This document shows, one piece after another, positions 44,822-53,378 of a DNA stretch of 64,000 nt. The notes beneath the pieces were generated by a model. That model was not told the DNA's origin. It ran no database searches and saw only the letters and a list, made by a program, of their open reading frames with translations. The stretch spans positions 310,001 to 374,000 of the forward strand of contig NZ_FOEH01000003.1 of the NCBI RefSeq assembly GCF_900110695.1, written 5' to 3'. Source of the DNA: Virgibacillus subterraneus. GTDB lineage: Bacteria > Bacillota > Bacilli > Bacillales > Amphibacillaceae. Position 1 is the stretch's first letter. Every line of letters starts with the position of its first letter. The position numbers and the translations under genes are program-made.

Positions 44822-45359
44822 CTTTCATTTATTTTTCGTCCAACAAATATTTTAAGTCACTAGTTAATAATTTACCCATAATCATGTGAAATATGAACAT
44901 CAGTGTTTTTCCTTTTTTTTCATTAGAATCAATTTCATAATTCAAAAATAAAGCAGTAAATCCAAACTATCTGTAAATGCTAGACCTGTTGATTTCCATT
45001 GCAGGCGGACGCTTTCACCCTCAGGGTACAAGTGCGACATCAGTTCAAGCTGAAGGGACAGAGGGTCAGGTTCCTTGTCCCTGTTTGGGACGAGGGACCT
45101 CACTACGTCCCCATAAAATACTCAAGTATTGCTTAGTGTGTCCAATAAGGAAACGATGCACCTGGCTGTTACCGTTTAGTAACACCAATATTACAGTTTG
45201 ATGAAAAAAGTAATTGCGAGAATTATGGACAGGAAGAATCCATACATTGTAAGGATGTATTTGAAAATTAAAGGAGTATGTGAAAACACAGAACAGAGCC
45301 TTGGAATGTACCATAGTGTAAATGTGAACGTTTAGGTAGCAGCTATGGAGGTGTTTTTA
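44822..45359. other. Gene-free interval containing repeat sequences
   Basis: No supported gene. Bases 44998-45112 hold repeat-like sequence: GCAGGCGGACGCTTTC near 45000 and the double repeat A copy. Short frames here are unsupported by ribosome binding sites. Confidence 0.6.
45055..45112. repeat. Dispersed repeat A, double inverted copy
   Basis: GGGACAGAGGGTCAGGTTCC then TTGTCCC, directly followed by a second arm GGGACGAGGGACCTCACTAC then GTCCCC. Same head-to-head logic as at 33366-33447. Confidence 0.75.
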
Positions 45360-45881
45360 ATGGCTTTTTTTATAGGAATATTAATTGCATGGTTGTTCTA
45401 TTTTAATTATTTAAGAAAACCCGCGGAAAACAGCTACATCCCCTCATTCAAATTAAGGTATGAAAACATTGGTACGGACCAAAATGAAAAACGGGAACGG
45501 ATTGAGCCAAGCTTCATTACTCGATATATCAATGTACTCGAGGCTGATGGAGGGCGAATTATTAACCTTAGCAGGCAGGTGAAGGAGAATGCTGTGGAAG
45601 TGTTCGAATGTGAAGATCAGGATAGTGCGGATAATACAATTGACCTGTTATTAACAACATTCTCAGGATCAGTAGCAGACCACGATGCACGTCCTTTATA
45701 CATCAACATTACAAATGAAGATCAAATTATACATATAACAATTAGCAACGATAGGGATGACAATGCAATAGAAGTTGTTAAGTGTATGGATGAAAGAGAG
45801 TGCAAGGATCTTATCCGAAAAGTGGAATCACATTATGAAAAATATAGACCGGTGCTTGTCTTTATGCGAGGGAGCATATGA
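45360..45881 (+). CDS. Hypothetical membrane-anchored protein
   Basis: About 173 residues. An N-terminal membrane helix (AFFIGILIAWLFYFNYL) is followed by an acidic soluble region with alternating strands and helices (YINVLEADGGRIINLSRQ; IHITISNDRDDNAIEVV). ATG 45360 is chosen over 45345 because TGGAGGTG is at 45348-45355. No cysteine, HTH or catalytic motif is recognised. It has its own small transcript between repeats. Confidence 0.65.
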   Translation: MAFFIGILIAWLFYFNYLRKPAENSYIPSFKLRYENIGTDQNEKRERIEPSFITRYINVLEADGGRIINLSRQVKENAVEVFECEDQDSADNTIDLLLTTFSGSVADHDARPLYINITNEDQIIHITISNDRDDNAIEVVKCMDERECKDLIRKVESHYEKYRPVLVFMRGSI

Positions 45882-46018
45882 TTTTTGGAGCCAAATGGAT
45901 GTGGCGAAATTGTAAGTGTAATGAGTGGATCCCCCCAAATTAAGTATCCTATCCAAAGTGAAGGGTTGGGGACGAACCAATGTTTTAAAAGGAATCTAAA
46001 AGTCAGGTTATTTGTCGG

Positions 46019-46107
46019 CAGATAAGAAAGTATAAATCCTTTCTTACTGCATAAGTGCAACTAGGCTTATCTATATTAAGGCTTGGAGATAAGCCAAGTT
46101 TTCTAAG
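46019..46107. repeat. Dispersed repeat C copy
   Basis: AGATAAGAAAGTATAAATCC, CTTTCTTACTGCATAAGTGC and a terminal GCCAAGTTTTCTAA match the ends of the 23944 element, but the middle is shorter. It is followed (46108-46250) by AGCGGACACAGGAGCCGCT and AAGCGGACACACTGGACC, another palindrome-rich repeat type, with no gene. Confidence 0.7.
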
Positions 46108-46277
46108 CGGACACAGGAGCCGCTATTTTGCTAAAAAACAGTACTTTTTGGATATAAGCGGACACACTGGACCTTATTTTACATATATCAGGATAAGACG
46201 GGGATGTTTTTGCCAAATAAGGGCTCTGGTGGCCGCTAAAGTTCTCTTGTGGGTTTACACCAGTCATCAAGCTTCTA

Positions 46278-46574
46278 TCAATATGCAGCCGAAAAGGATT
46301 TGAAAGTGTCAATTTCTTTTGCAAGGGTAGTTTGCATTTTTTCGCCGCATTCTTCGCTGCAGACTGCGAATAAGCCGTCCCATCCATTTTTCTTGGCTTC
46401 AGAATCAGCTGTAGTAACGATCATCGGAACACTTGTCCTTCGTGAATTTAAATAAACTTGGACAATCTCCCCTTCCTGATCCGAGTAGTCAATTCCCTCA
46501 GCAAACTTGACATTGAGAGCATGTAATGGTTGATCATCAGCAATTTTCTTCATACACCATGCACATCTGAACAT
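46278..46574 (-). CDS. Small cysteine-motif protein, hypothetical
   Basis: 98 residues. CAWC near the N terminus and CSEEC in the C-terminal part form two CxxC/CxxxC pairs that could bind one zinc. The middle is a beta-like stretch (QVYLNSRRTSVPMIVTTADS). The start is ATG 46574, with AAAGGAG 8 bases ahead; the TTG at 46580 is less likely. Family not recognised; the layout resembles small zinc-ribbon proteins. Confidence 0.65.
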   Translation of the reverse strand: MFRCAWCMKKIADDQPLHALNVKFAEGIDYSDQEGEIVQVYLNSRRTSVPMIVTTADSEAKKNGWDGLFAVCSEECGEKMQTTLAKEIDTFKSFSAAY

Positions 46575-46628
46575 TGTCAAATCTCCTTTCTATAAATACG
46601 TATTTTTCAACCAGAGAGCAGGGGCATC

Positions 46629-47480
46629 CTAAACTTCCAACCCTGCAATCCCAAAACCACCGGGTCCTGCATGAGTTGAAATCATAGCTCCAGCTTGCAT
46701 CCATTTTATATTTTTAAAACCATTTTCTTTAGCGATTTCTTCCACCCGCAGCTTGAGACTTTCATCTAGTCCGATTGAATATTGGAAGTAAAGCTGCTCC
46801 CGGTCAATGTCGAATTGATTTAAATAATCATACAAGAGCTTTTCAGCAACGCTACTCATTTTACCGCGATATTTTTTAGTTGAAACCAGTTTTCCATCAA
46901 TTAATTCAATCCGTGGCTTTAATTTTAACAAGGCCCCTCCAAGATAGGCGACATTGCTTACACGGCCACCTGCTCTTAGAAACTCTAAGCTTCCGGGTAC
47001 GAATGCCAATCTTGATTTTGGAATAATAGCTTCTATTTTTTCTACTAGACGATCAGGTTCAATTGCAGGTTCATTCTCCAGCAAGGTAGCAGCATACATC
47101 ACAATAGCTGCTAATCCACCTGTAACGTTTAAAGCGTCAATTAGAAAGAGATCATCAAAGTCCTCAGAGGCGATCACTGCACTTTGAAAAGAAGCGGATG
47201 CTTTTGACGTATATCCAATGTGAACAATGATGCAATCAGGATAATCCGCCTTTATATTCGTGAAAAAGTCATGATATTCATGAGCATTTGTGGCAGTTGT
47301 AGACGGTATCTTTTTTGTACGATCATAATAGTCATAAATATCTTGTACGGCTAACGAACCATCTAAGTAATCCTTCCCATCCATGATGACATGCATTGGC
47401 ACCACTTGAACAGCATGCTTCTCCGCCAAATCCTCTGGTAAATCTGCTCCACTTTCTGTCGATAAAATAATTCTTCTCAT
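46629..47480 (-). CDS. DegV family fatty-acid-binding protein
   Basis: 283 residues. STESGADLPEDLAEKHAVQV is the DegV N terminus (usually TDSTADL). IPSTTATNAHEY is the second conserved segment (TSQ/TSqPs type), and ISTHAGPGGFGI the C-terminal glycine-rich ligand loop. DegV/FakB proteins bind a fatty acid and present it to the fatty-acid kinase FakA. The Gln of the usual TSQPS motif is replaced, so it may belong to a divergent subgroup. AAGGGGATG lies ahead of the ATG. Monocistronic. Confidence 0.87.
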   Translation of the reverse strand: MRRIILSTESGADLPEDLAEKHAVQVVPMHVIMDGKDYLDGSLAVQDIYDYYDRTKKIPSTTATNAHEYHDFFTNIKADYPDCIIVHIGYTSKASASFQSAVIASEDFDDLFLIDALNVTGGLAAIVMYAATLLENEPAIEPDRLVEKIEAIIPKSRLAFVPGSLEFLRAGGRVSNVAYLGGALLKLKPRIELIDGKLVSTKKYRGKMSSVAEKLLYDYLNQFDIDREQLYFQYSIGLDESLKLRVEEIAKENGFKNIKWMQAGAMISTHAGPGGFGIAGLEV

Positions 47481-48229
47481 CGTACATCCCCTTTCGTATA
47501 AAAAAGCGACTCTTGTACGTCCTACATTACGTGTGACTAATTATACAGAAAAGGGGGTAGTTATTCATTAAATAGGATAGGAATATTTATCGACACTTTT
47601 TCCGCACAACAAATGATTGTTATAGTAAACCTTCTTCTAATATATAATCGAACGACCGGTCTTAAAAGCTGTCATCTAGAACCAAATCTTGTAATAAGGG
47701 TATGAGCATGTTGATGTAGAGATGGATAGACTTATACATATTTTTGCATAGTCTATTTCGTTGGATAAAACGAAGTGAAAATAGCGTGTAAAGTGAAATC
47801 TTCTAAAAAAAGTCGCACATGTATATAAGTGGAAAGTTATGGGGAATAGTCAAAAACAAAATACGACTATCAAAATATTGGTTTCATAAAGGTTAAATTT
47901 TGGGTCGAGATTATGGCTAATGCTAGGAGACTATCGTTTATAAAACGATATGGATTATAGTATTAATGTGAGGATTCATTAGCAGTTTTGGACCTTTGTA
48001 AAGGAATTGGACTTTACGATAAATGTGATGAGAGAAATAATTTAGACTTAATATCAGTGCGTTGAAGCAACTGTTCGGCTGACAAGTGTTATTATCCTTC
48101 CTAGTAACTTAAGTTCTTTTTACTTTGACATCACGGTATTTAGTGATTATACATTTATCAATTTTTGTATTTTTTACACCAGGGAAGTGATAAAATATAC
48201 TATATAATATTTTTTATTAGGGGTTTTAT
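47481..48229. other. Gene-free interval, AT-rich, includes repeat D copy (47589-47680)
   Basis: No frame with a credible start. Bases 47589-47680 resemble 39260-39348 (repeat D). The right end (48150-48229) carries AT-rich TATACTATATAATAT, a likely -10 region for the following large gene. Composition shifts from here on to much more AT. Confidence 0.5.
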
Positions 48230-51200
48230 ATGGTGCATAAACACATAACAATAGATGTAATTGACCTTATGACAGGCATAGAATTTGAGGAATTTATTAG
48301 TGATTTATTCACGAAAATGGGATTCACCTGCGAGATAACTCAATATTCAAAAGACCAAGGAATTGATGTGATTGCTTTAAAAAATGGTAGTGGTTTTGCT
48401 ATCCAGACTAAAAGGTATAAAGAAAGTAGTAAAGTTCCAAATTCTGCTATACAAGAAGTTGTTGCGGGTTTGAATTACTATAATATAGAAAAAGGAATAG
48501 TTGTTACAAATAGTTATTTTACAGAATCGGCAAAAGACTTATCAAAATCAAACAATATAATACTTTGGGATCGAAGTGAATTACAATTAAGGATTAATCA
48601 ATATTATAGTGAAATAGATAATGCATTGTTAAGTGAAACTGAATCTTTAGAAAGGAAATATTTATTGGGTAAAATTGCGTTTCAAAACTTCAAAAATAAA
48701 GATGCGGCAAGATGGTTATATGAACCCGCACAGTATCAATATAAGGATGCTAGACATATTTTTTCTGAGTCACTTTATTTAATAGCAAGAAATGAGTATC
48801 ACAAGAAGAAGGCGATAAGGTGGTATACCCTTGCCTCAAAGTATGGTAATTTGGATGCTCAAAAACAGATTACTCTCCTTTCTTATAAATTGGGAATGGA
48901 GTATAAAAACAATAATAATAATGAGAAATCAGTAAATTGGTTCTTATATTCTGCTCGTAATGGGGATGTGAAATCACAATATCAATTAGGCATGAACTTC
49001 TTTAATACAAAATCATTCTCAAAATCAATAAAATGGTTTTCCTTGGCATCTAATAATGGTTGTAAGGATGCCACAAGTATGCTTAATCTACTACTTACAT
49101 TGATCGAAGCAGAACAAGGTAATAAAGAAGCCCAAAATAGCGTCGGAGAAATTTATTCTAGTGGGGATATAATAGACAAAGACCTAGAATTAGCACATTA
49201 CTGGTTTGAAAGTTCAAGTAAGGAAGGACACCGAGACGCAAAGAGAAAGTTACCGACTTTGCAGTTTGAAATTGGACAATATTATTATAATGGAACAGTT
49301 CCCTATAACAAAGACAATAATAACGCCCTAAAATGGTTTACTTTAGCATCTGAAAATGGTCATAAGAATGCAAGTGTGTGGAGAAAATACTTATTATTAT
49401 TAACTAAAGCAACTAAGGGTAATGCTGAAGCACAGTTTGAAATTTGGGATATGATAACACAAGATGATAATCAGCTTCTTTCACCAGATGAAGAAGCTTT
49501 TAACTGGCTTGTATTATCAGCCGAAAACGGTTATGAACGTGCCCAGTTCGTTCTGGCAAAACACTATGAATATATACATAGGACAAGTGATGCAATTAAG
49601 TGGTATAAAATTTTAGCAGAAAAAAGTGATGAATTAGCCCAACTTAAATTAGGAGATTATTACTTTTATAATTCGAATAATAATAGAGTGTATTTGTTGG
49701 AAGCACTTAAATGGTTTAAGAAGTTATTAAAAAATACTGATAACTTAATAGCCAAAGAGAGAATTCCATCAATACAATATAGGATTGCCGAACAGTTGTT
49801 GGAAGATTCTCCATCTATTATTACCATGGAGGAAGCCCTCGAATGGTATAACCATGCTGTTAAGAATGGGTCTTCGATTGCAAAGGAAAAACTGGACATA
49901 ACAAAATACAAACTAGCTCAACAATACCTTGAGACCAGCGAAGAACAGCTTTATGGCCTTCAATTGTTACGAGAATTAGCTGATACTGGAAATCAACAAG
50001 CTCAAAAAGAAATTGGGGATATTTATTTTGAAGGTAAGTTAGGAATAAGCAATTTAAAAGAGGCTTTAAAATGGTATACTCTAGCCGCTGAAAATGATTA
50101 CTTCATAGCTAGGGAAAAAATGAACAAAACAAAATACAAACTAGCGCAACAATACCTTGATACCGGTGAAGTGCAGCTTTATGGTCTTCAATTGTTACGA
50201 GAATTAGCTGATACCGGGAACCAACAAGCTCAAAAAGAAATTGGGGATATTTATTTTGAAGGTAAGTTAGGAACAAGCAATTTAAAAGAGGCTTTAAAAT
50301 GGTATACTCTTGCCGCTGAAAATGATTATTTCATAGCTAAGGAAAAAATGGACATAACAAAATACAAATTAGCTCATCAACACCTTGAGACCGATGAAGA
50401 ACAGCTTAATGGTCTTCAATTGTTACAAGAATTAGCTGATACTGGAAACCAACAAGCTCAAATAGAAATTGGAGATATTTACTTTGAAGGTAAGTTAGTA
50501 AGAAGCAATTTAAAAGAGGCTTTAAAATGGTATACTCTTGCCGCCGAAAATAATTGTTCTATAGCTATTGAAAGAAAAAAATATCTATTTCTATTATTGG
50601 AAGCCACTAACAATAATCCAGAAGCTCAATATCAGGTTTGGGAAAAATACAGAAAGGAGCCAAGTCAAATACTGTTGGATAAAAAACCACTTGAGTGGCT
50701 TTTACTTTCGGCAGAGAACGGTTATGAACAGGCACAACTAACTGCAGGAGAATACCTTCTAGATAATCAAAATGTGTTAGACGGCTTAAAATGGTTAAGA
50801 GTTGTGGGTAAAAAAGGTAACTGGGTGGCTCAGACGAGACTAGCTAATTATTATGAAAATAGTAATGACAGACGTGAATTTATAAAATGGTATACTAGAT
50901 TGGCGGAGACAGGAGACGAACTTGCACAATTCAAACTGGTTGAGTATTACGAGGAAAACGAAGAAACTAATGAGGCATTGAGGTGGTATACTGTTTTAGC
51001 AGAACGCGGAAATATTTCGGCCCAGTATAAACTAGGAGAATACCACTTTAACAACAATCCTCTAAGTATAGAATCCTTGATAGAATCCTTGAAATGGCTT
51101 GAAATTCTAACAAAAAATGGAGGGTCAGCAAAGAATCTGATTCCCAAAGTATTTAATAGTCTAGCTGAAAACATAATAAAAAATAACCCAAATCCACTTG

Positions 51201-52015
51201 AGGAAATAATTAGATTATATAAGAATAAGGTTGGAAGGACAAACCTAAATGAAATGCAAAGTTCGAATAATTATAATCTTGCTCAACAATATTTGGATAC
51301 CAAAGATGAACAGTCAATAGGTCTTGAACTGTTGCAAGAATTAGCTGGAAATGGGGATCAGAACGCTCAACTAGAAGTTGGTCACATTTATTATGATGGA
51401 AGAATAATAAAACGCAATGTAAGAAAGGCTTTAAAATGGTATGTATTGGCTGGAATTCAGGGTGTTAGAGAAGCTCAGTACCTGGTAGCCAAAATCAATT
51501 ATTATGGACAGATAAGGGAATCAGATAATAATAAAGAGGTAGCCTATGAATGGTATAAGTTAGTAAGTAGCACAGGTCATTTGAAATCTAAACTTATGTG
51601 TCAAATAATTCTAGCAGAAAAAGGTGATCGAAATGTACAATTTCAGCTTGGTAAATCCTACGAGGAGGGCTTATTAGGAGAAACTAATTTTGAAGAAGCT
51701 ATTGCTTGGTATAAAGAGGCGGCAGATAGAGGGCATAACAAAGCACAGTGGAAAGTTAATAATCACTTTTATAAAATTGGTATGGATTATTACCGAGACA
51801 ATTTTTCTAATGTCGAAGAAAACAAAAAGAAGGCATTTTATTTTTTTAAAAATGCAGCAAAGTTTGGAAATAAAGAAGCTCAGTATTTTGTTGGAAAGAT
51901 GCTACGAGAGGGTGATGGGGTTGAAATTAATAAAAGTGAATCCCTCAAATGGCTAGAGATGGCCGCGAGTAATGGATCAAAAAAAGCTAAGCTTATGATT
52001 AGGTTAGACTTCTAA
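48230..52015 (+). CDS. Mrr-type restriction endonuclease domain fused to a long Sel1/TPR-like repeat array
   Basis: 1261 residues. Residues 1-130 form an Mrr_cat/PD-(D/E)XK domain: MTGIEFEEFISDLFTKMGF (conserved Glu), KDQGIDVIA (catalytic Asp) and FAIQTKRYK (the Q-x-K of the D-QxK signature). From about 140 to the end runs a solenoid of Sel1-like repeats with the recurring WYTLAAENG, AQxxLGxxY and EALKWY patterns. Three 76-residue units near 560-785 are almost identical. Sel1 arrays bind proteins, so the layout suggests a nuclease gated by a recognition or signalling scaffold. It lies alone upstream of a restriction-modification cassette, a typical defence setting. The RBS (AGGGG) is weak. 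Function is inferred, not known. Confidence 0.85.
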   Translation: MVHKHITIDVIDLMTGIEFEEFISDLFTKMGFTCEITQYSKDQGIDVIALKNGSGFAIQTKRYKESSKVPNSAIQEVVAGLNYYNIEKGIVVTNSYFTESAKDLSKSNNIILWDRSELQLRINQYYSEIDNALLSETESLERKYLLGKIAFQNFKNKDAARWLYEPAQYQYKDARHIFSESLYLIARNEYHKKKAIRWYTLASKYGNLDAQKQITLLSYKLGMEYKNNNNNEKSVNWFLYSARNGDVKSQYQLGMNFFNTKSFSKSIKWFSLASNNGCKDATSMLNLLLTLIEAEQGNKEAQNSVGEIYSSGDIIDKDLELAHYWFESSSKEGHRDAKRKLPTLQFEIGQYYYNGTVPYNKDNNNALKWFTLASENGHKNASVWRKYLLLLTKATKGNAEAQFEIWDMITQDDNQLLSPDEEAFNWLVLSAENGYERAQFVLAKHYEYIHRTSDAIKWYKILAEKSDELAQLKLGDYYFYNSNNNRVYLLEALKWFKKLLKNTDNLIAKERIPSIQYRIAEQLLEDSPSIITMEEALEWYNHAVKNGSSIAKEKLDITKYKLAQQYLETSEEQLYGLQLLRELADTGNQQAQKEIGDIYFEGKLGISNLKEALKWYTLAAENDYFIAREKMNKTKYKLAQQYLDTGEVQLYGLQLLRELADTGNQQAQKEIGDIYFEGKLGTSNLKEALKWYTLAAENDYFIAKEKMDITKYKLAHQHLETDEEQLNGLQLLQELADTGNQQAQIEIGDIYFEGKLVRSNLKEALKWYTLAAENNCSIAIERKKYLFLLLEATNNNPEAQYQVWEKYRKEPSQILLDKKPLEWLLLSAENGYEQAQLTAGEYLLDNQNVLDGLKWLRVVGKKGNWVAQTRLANYYENSNDRREFIKWYTRLAETGDELAQFKLVEYYEENEETNEALRWYTVLAERGNISAQYKLGEYHFNNNPLSIESLIESLKWLEILTKNGGSAKNLIPKVFNSLAENIIKNNPNPLEEIIRLYKNKVGRTNLNEMQSSNNYNLAQQYLDTKDEQSIGLELLQELAGNGDQNAQLEVGHIYYDGRIIKRNVRKALKWYVLAGIQGVREAQYLVAKINYYGQIRESDNNKEVAYEWYKLVSSTGHLKSKLMCQIILAEKGDRNVQFQLGKSYEEGLLGETNFEEAIAWYKEAADRGHNKAQWKVNNHFYKIGMDYYRDNFSNVEENKKKAFYFFKNAAKFGNKEAQYFVGKMLREGDGVEINKSESLKWLEMAASNGSKKAKLMIRLDF
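49894..50580 (+). repeat. Three tandem 228-bp near-identical repeats inside the Mrr-Sel1 gene
   Basis: The marker AAAATACAAA recurs at 49903, 50131 and 50359, exactly 228 bases (76 codons) apart. Units share the protein segments LLRELADTGNQQAQKEIGDI and LKEALKWYTLAAEN, with only scattered substitutions. Such identity at the DNA level implies recent duplication or gene conversion. Confidence 0.9.
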
Positions 52016-52159
52016 AAGTGAAATTATATTGGTGACCTAGTGGAGTAAACCTAATAAAGTATATTGTACCTCCAGAACCTTTGTCATTAATATCTTGCAA
52101 AACAGATCTATAATGCAGAACAATTAAGAGCTACGAATACAATTCAAACATATTGATTT

Positions 52160-52198
52160 GTCACTCGGAACTATTCTGAATACTTCCGAGTGACAGGC
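52160..52198. terminator. Hairpin with the GTGACAGGCAC-type arm
   Basis: GTCACTCGGAA pairs with TTCCGAGTGAC. The segment CTGAATACTTCCGAGTGACA is repeated exactly at 62372 onwards, so it is a dispersed hairpin as well as a probable terminator. The remaining gap to 52675 shows no gene. Confidence 0.6.
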
Positions 52199-52675
52199 AC
52201 TTCAACTTAAATATATTAATCATGGGTTACGGGCTTAAGAATAACTTCTTTTATTAACGAATCAAAGGGTAAAAAAGGTATTATTATACCAATTAATAAA
52301 ACTAGCTTTCTGTATTCTGTCTAACTGTTTACCACTATAATACCTACCAAATACGTAATATAGTCCATTCGATTAGGAGAAATCTGAAATTTTATTGCCC
52401 AACTCCTGGAAAATTCAATGTTTCTTCTATTTCGTCATCTATACTTATAGCTCTAGATTGTAAAATCCTTTAACCTTTTTTGAAAAAACGAGAAGTAATA
52501 CAATCAACTAAACCATTTTACACATGAAGAGACGTTATTTATTAGTAAGAATAAAGTAGATAGAAAAATTCAAAAAACTAATAAACGGTATAAATCTTAA
52601 GGAATTAAGTTAAATTATTTGTAACTGTTATGGTATTATAATAGTATCGTATTTACCTATAACGGGGGTGCAAAT

Positions 52676-53047
52676 ATGAAGGACATTCAGATATTTCTAA
52701 AATATTTTCAAAGAGATATGAATTGGGAGATATCAGATAGTAATTATCAAGAGACCAAGATGTCAATGTTAAATAATTTTATGCTCCTTTCAACTGAAGT
52801 AAGTGAAATAGCTGAAGAGTTTAGGTCTATTTTCAATGAGACATCTGATTTAGCTAATGAAGGAAACTTATGTGAAGATGAAGCGTTTGATATTGCTAAG
52901 GAAAAGTATAAAGTGAATATTGGAAAGGAACTGTCCGACTGTATTGCATATTTGGTTAAATTTGCAAATTACTTTAATATTGACCTTGATGAAAGTTTTT
53001 ATACTAAAATGGATGAAATAAGGTACAGGAAAAATAGAGATAATTAG
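52676..53047 (+). CDS. MazG-like nucleotide pyrophosphohydrolase
   Basis: 123 residues, all-helical. LLSTEVSEIAEEFRSI gives the ExxE(12-28) metal motif of MazG/dUTPase-like enzymes, and IGKELSDCIAYLVKFANYFN gives the ExxD part. These enzymes hydrolyse NTP or dNTP to the monophosphate and pyrophosphate. Here it leads the methyltransferase operon: 23 bases to the next start, and AACGGGGGTG as RBS. MazG-like genes occur in both phages and defence islands, where they can alter nucleotide or alarmone pools. A role in the restriction cassette is inference. Confidence 0.75.
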   Translation: MKDIQIFLKYFQRDMNWEISDSNYQETKMSMLNNFMLLSTEVSEIAEEFRSIFNETSDLANEGNLCEDEAFDIAKEKYKVNIGKELSDCIAYLVKFANYFNIDLDESFYTKMDEIRYRKNRDN

Positions 53048-53070
53048 AAAATTAATTTGGGGTGTTATTC

Positions 53071-53373
53071 TTGAACAAGAGTGATTTTATAGAAAAAAAC
53101 TGGGGGCAGGAATCAATACTTGAATTGTCTGACACCCTGGGAGTTAGTATAAACGAAATACTTAATATTGCATTGGATTTAAAGCTATACAAAATAGATA
53201 CACCCAATATTGCTAGAAGATGGACAGAAGAAGAAGAAACTTTTTTAATTGAACATTCATACCATTTATCTGTACGTGATGCTAGTAATTTGCTATATCG
53301 ATCACATTACGCCACTTACCAAAGGATAAGGTATCTAAACTTAAATGAGATGATTAATAAAAGTAAAGGGTGA
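53071..53373 (+). CDS. Small SANT/Myb-like DNA-binding protein
   Basis: About 100 residues. The C-terminal half RRWTEEEETFLIEHSYHLSV then DASNLLYRSHYATYQRIRYL looks like a SANT/Myb-type or phage-type helix-turn-helix (the WTEEEExFL opening, then a recognition helix). TTG 53071 is preferred, with TTGGGGTG upstream; GTG 53062 is an alternative. Its stop overlaps the GTG of the methyltransferase frame, so the two are coupled. It may regulate the methyltransferase gene. Not assigned to a named family. Confidence 0.6.
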   Translation: MNKSDFIEKNWGQESILELSDTLGVSINEILNIALDLKLYKIDTPNIARRWTEEEETFLIEHSYHLSVRDASNLLYRSHYATYQRIRYLNLNEMINKSKG

Positions 53374-53378
53374 ACGAA

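Noticed and set aside
45001-45201. Small plus-strand ORF across repeat A
   Set aside because: Consists mostly of repeat sequence and has no ribosome binding site.
46055-46303. Plus-strand 82-codon frame
   Set aside because: Runs over repeat C and palindromes, then antisense to the cysteine-motif gene; no RBS.
49894-50580. Assembly artefact in the 228-bp repeats
   Set aside because: Units carry distinct substitutions and keep one open frame, so real tandem duplication is more likely, though collapse or expansion cannot be excluded without long reads.
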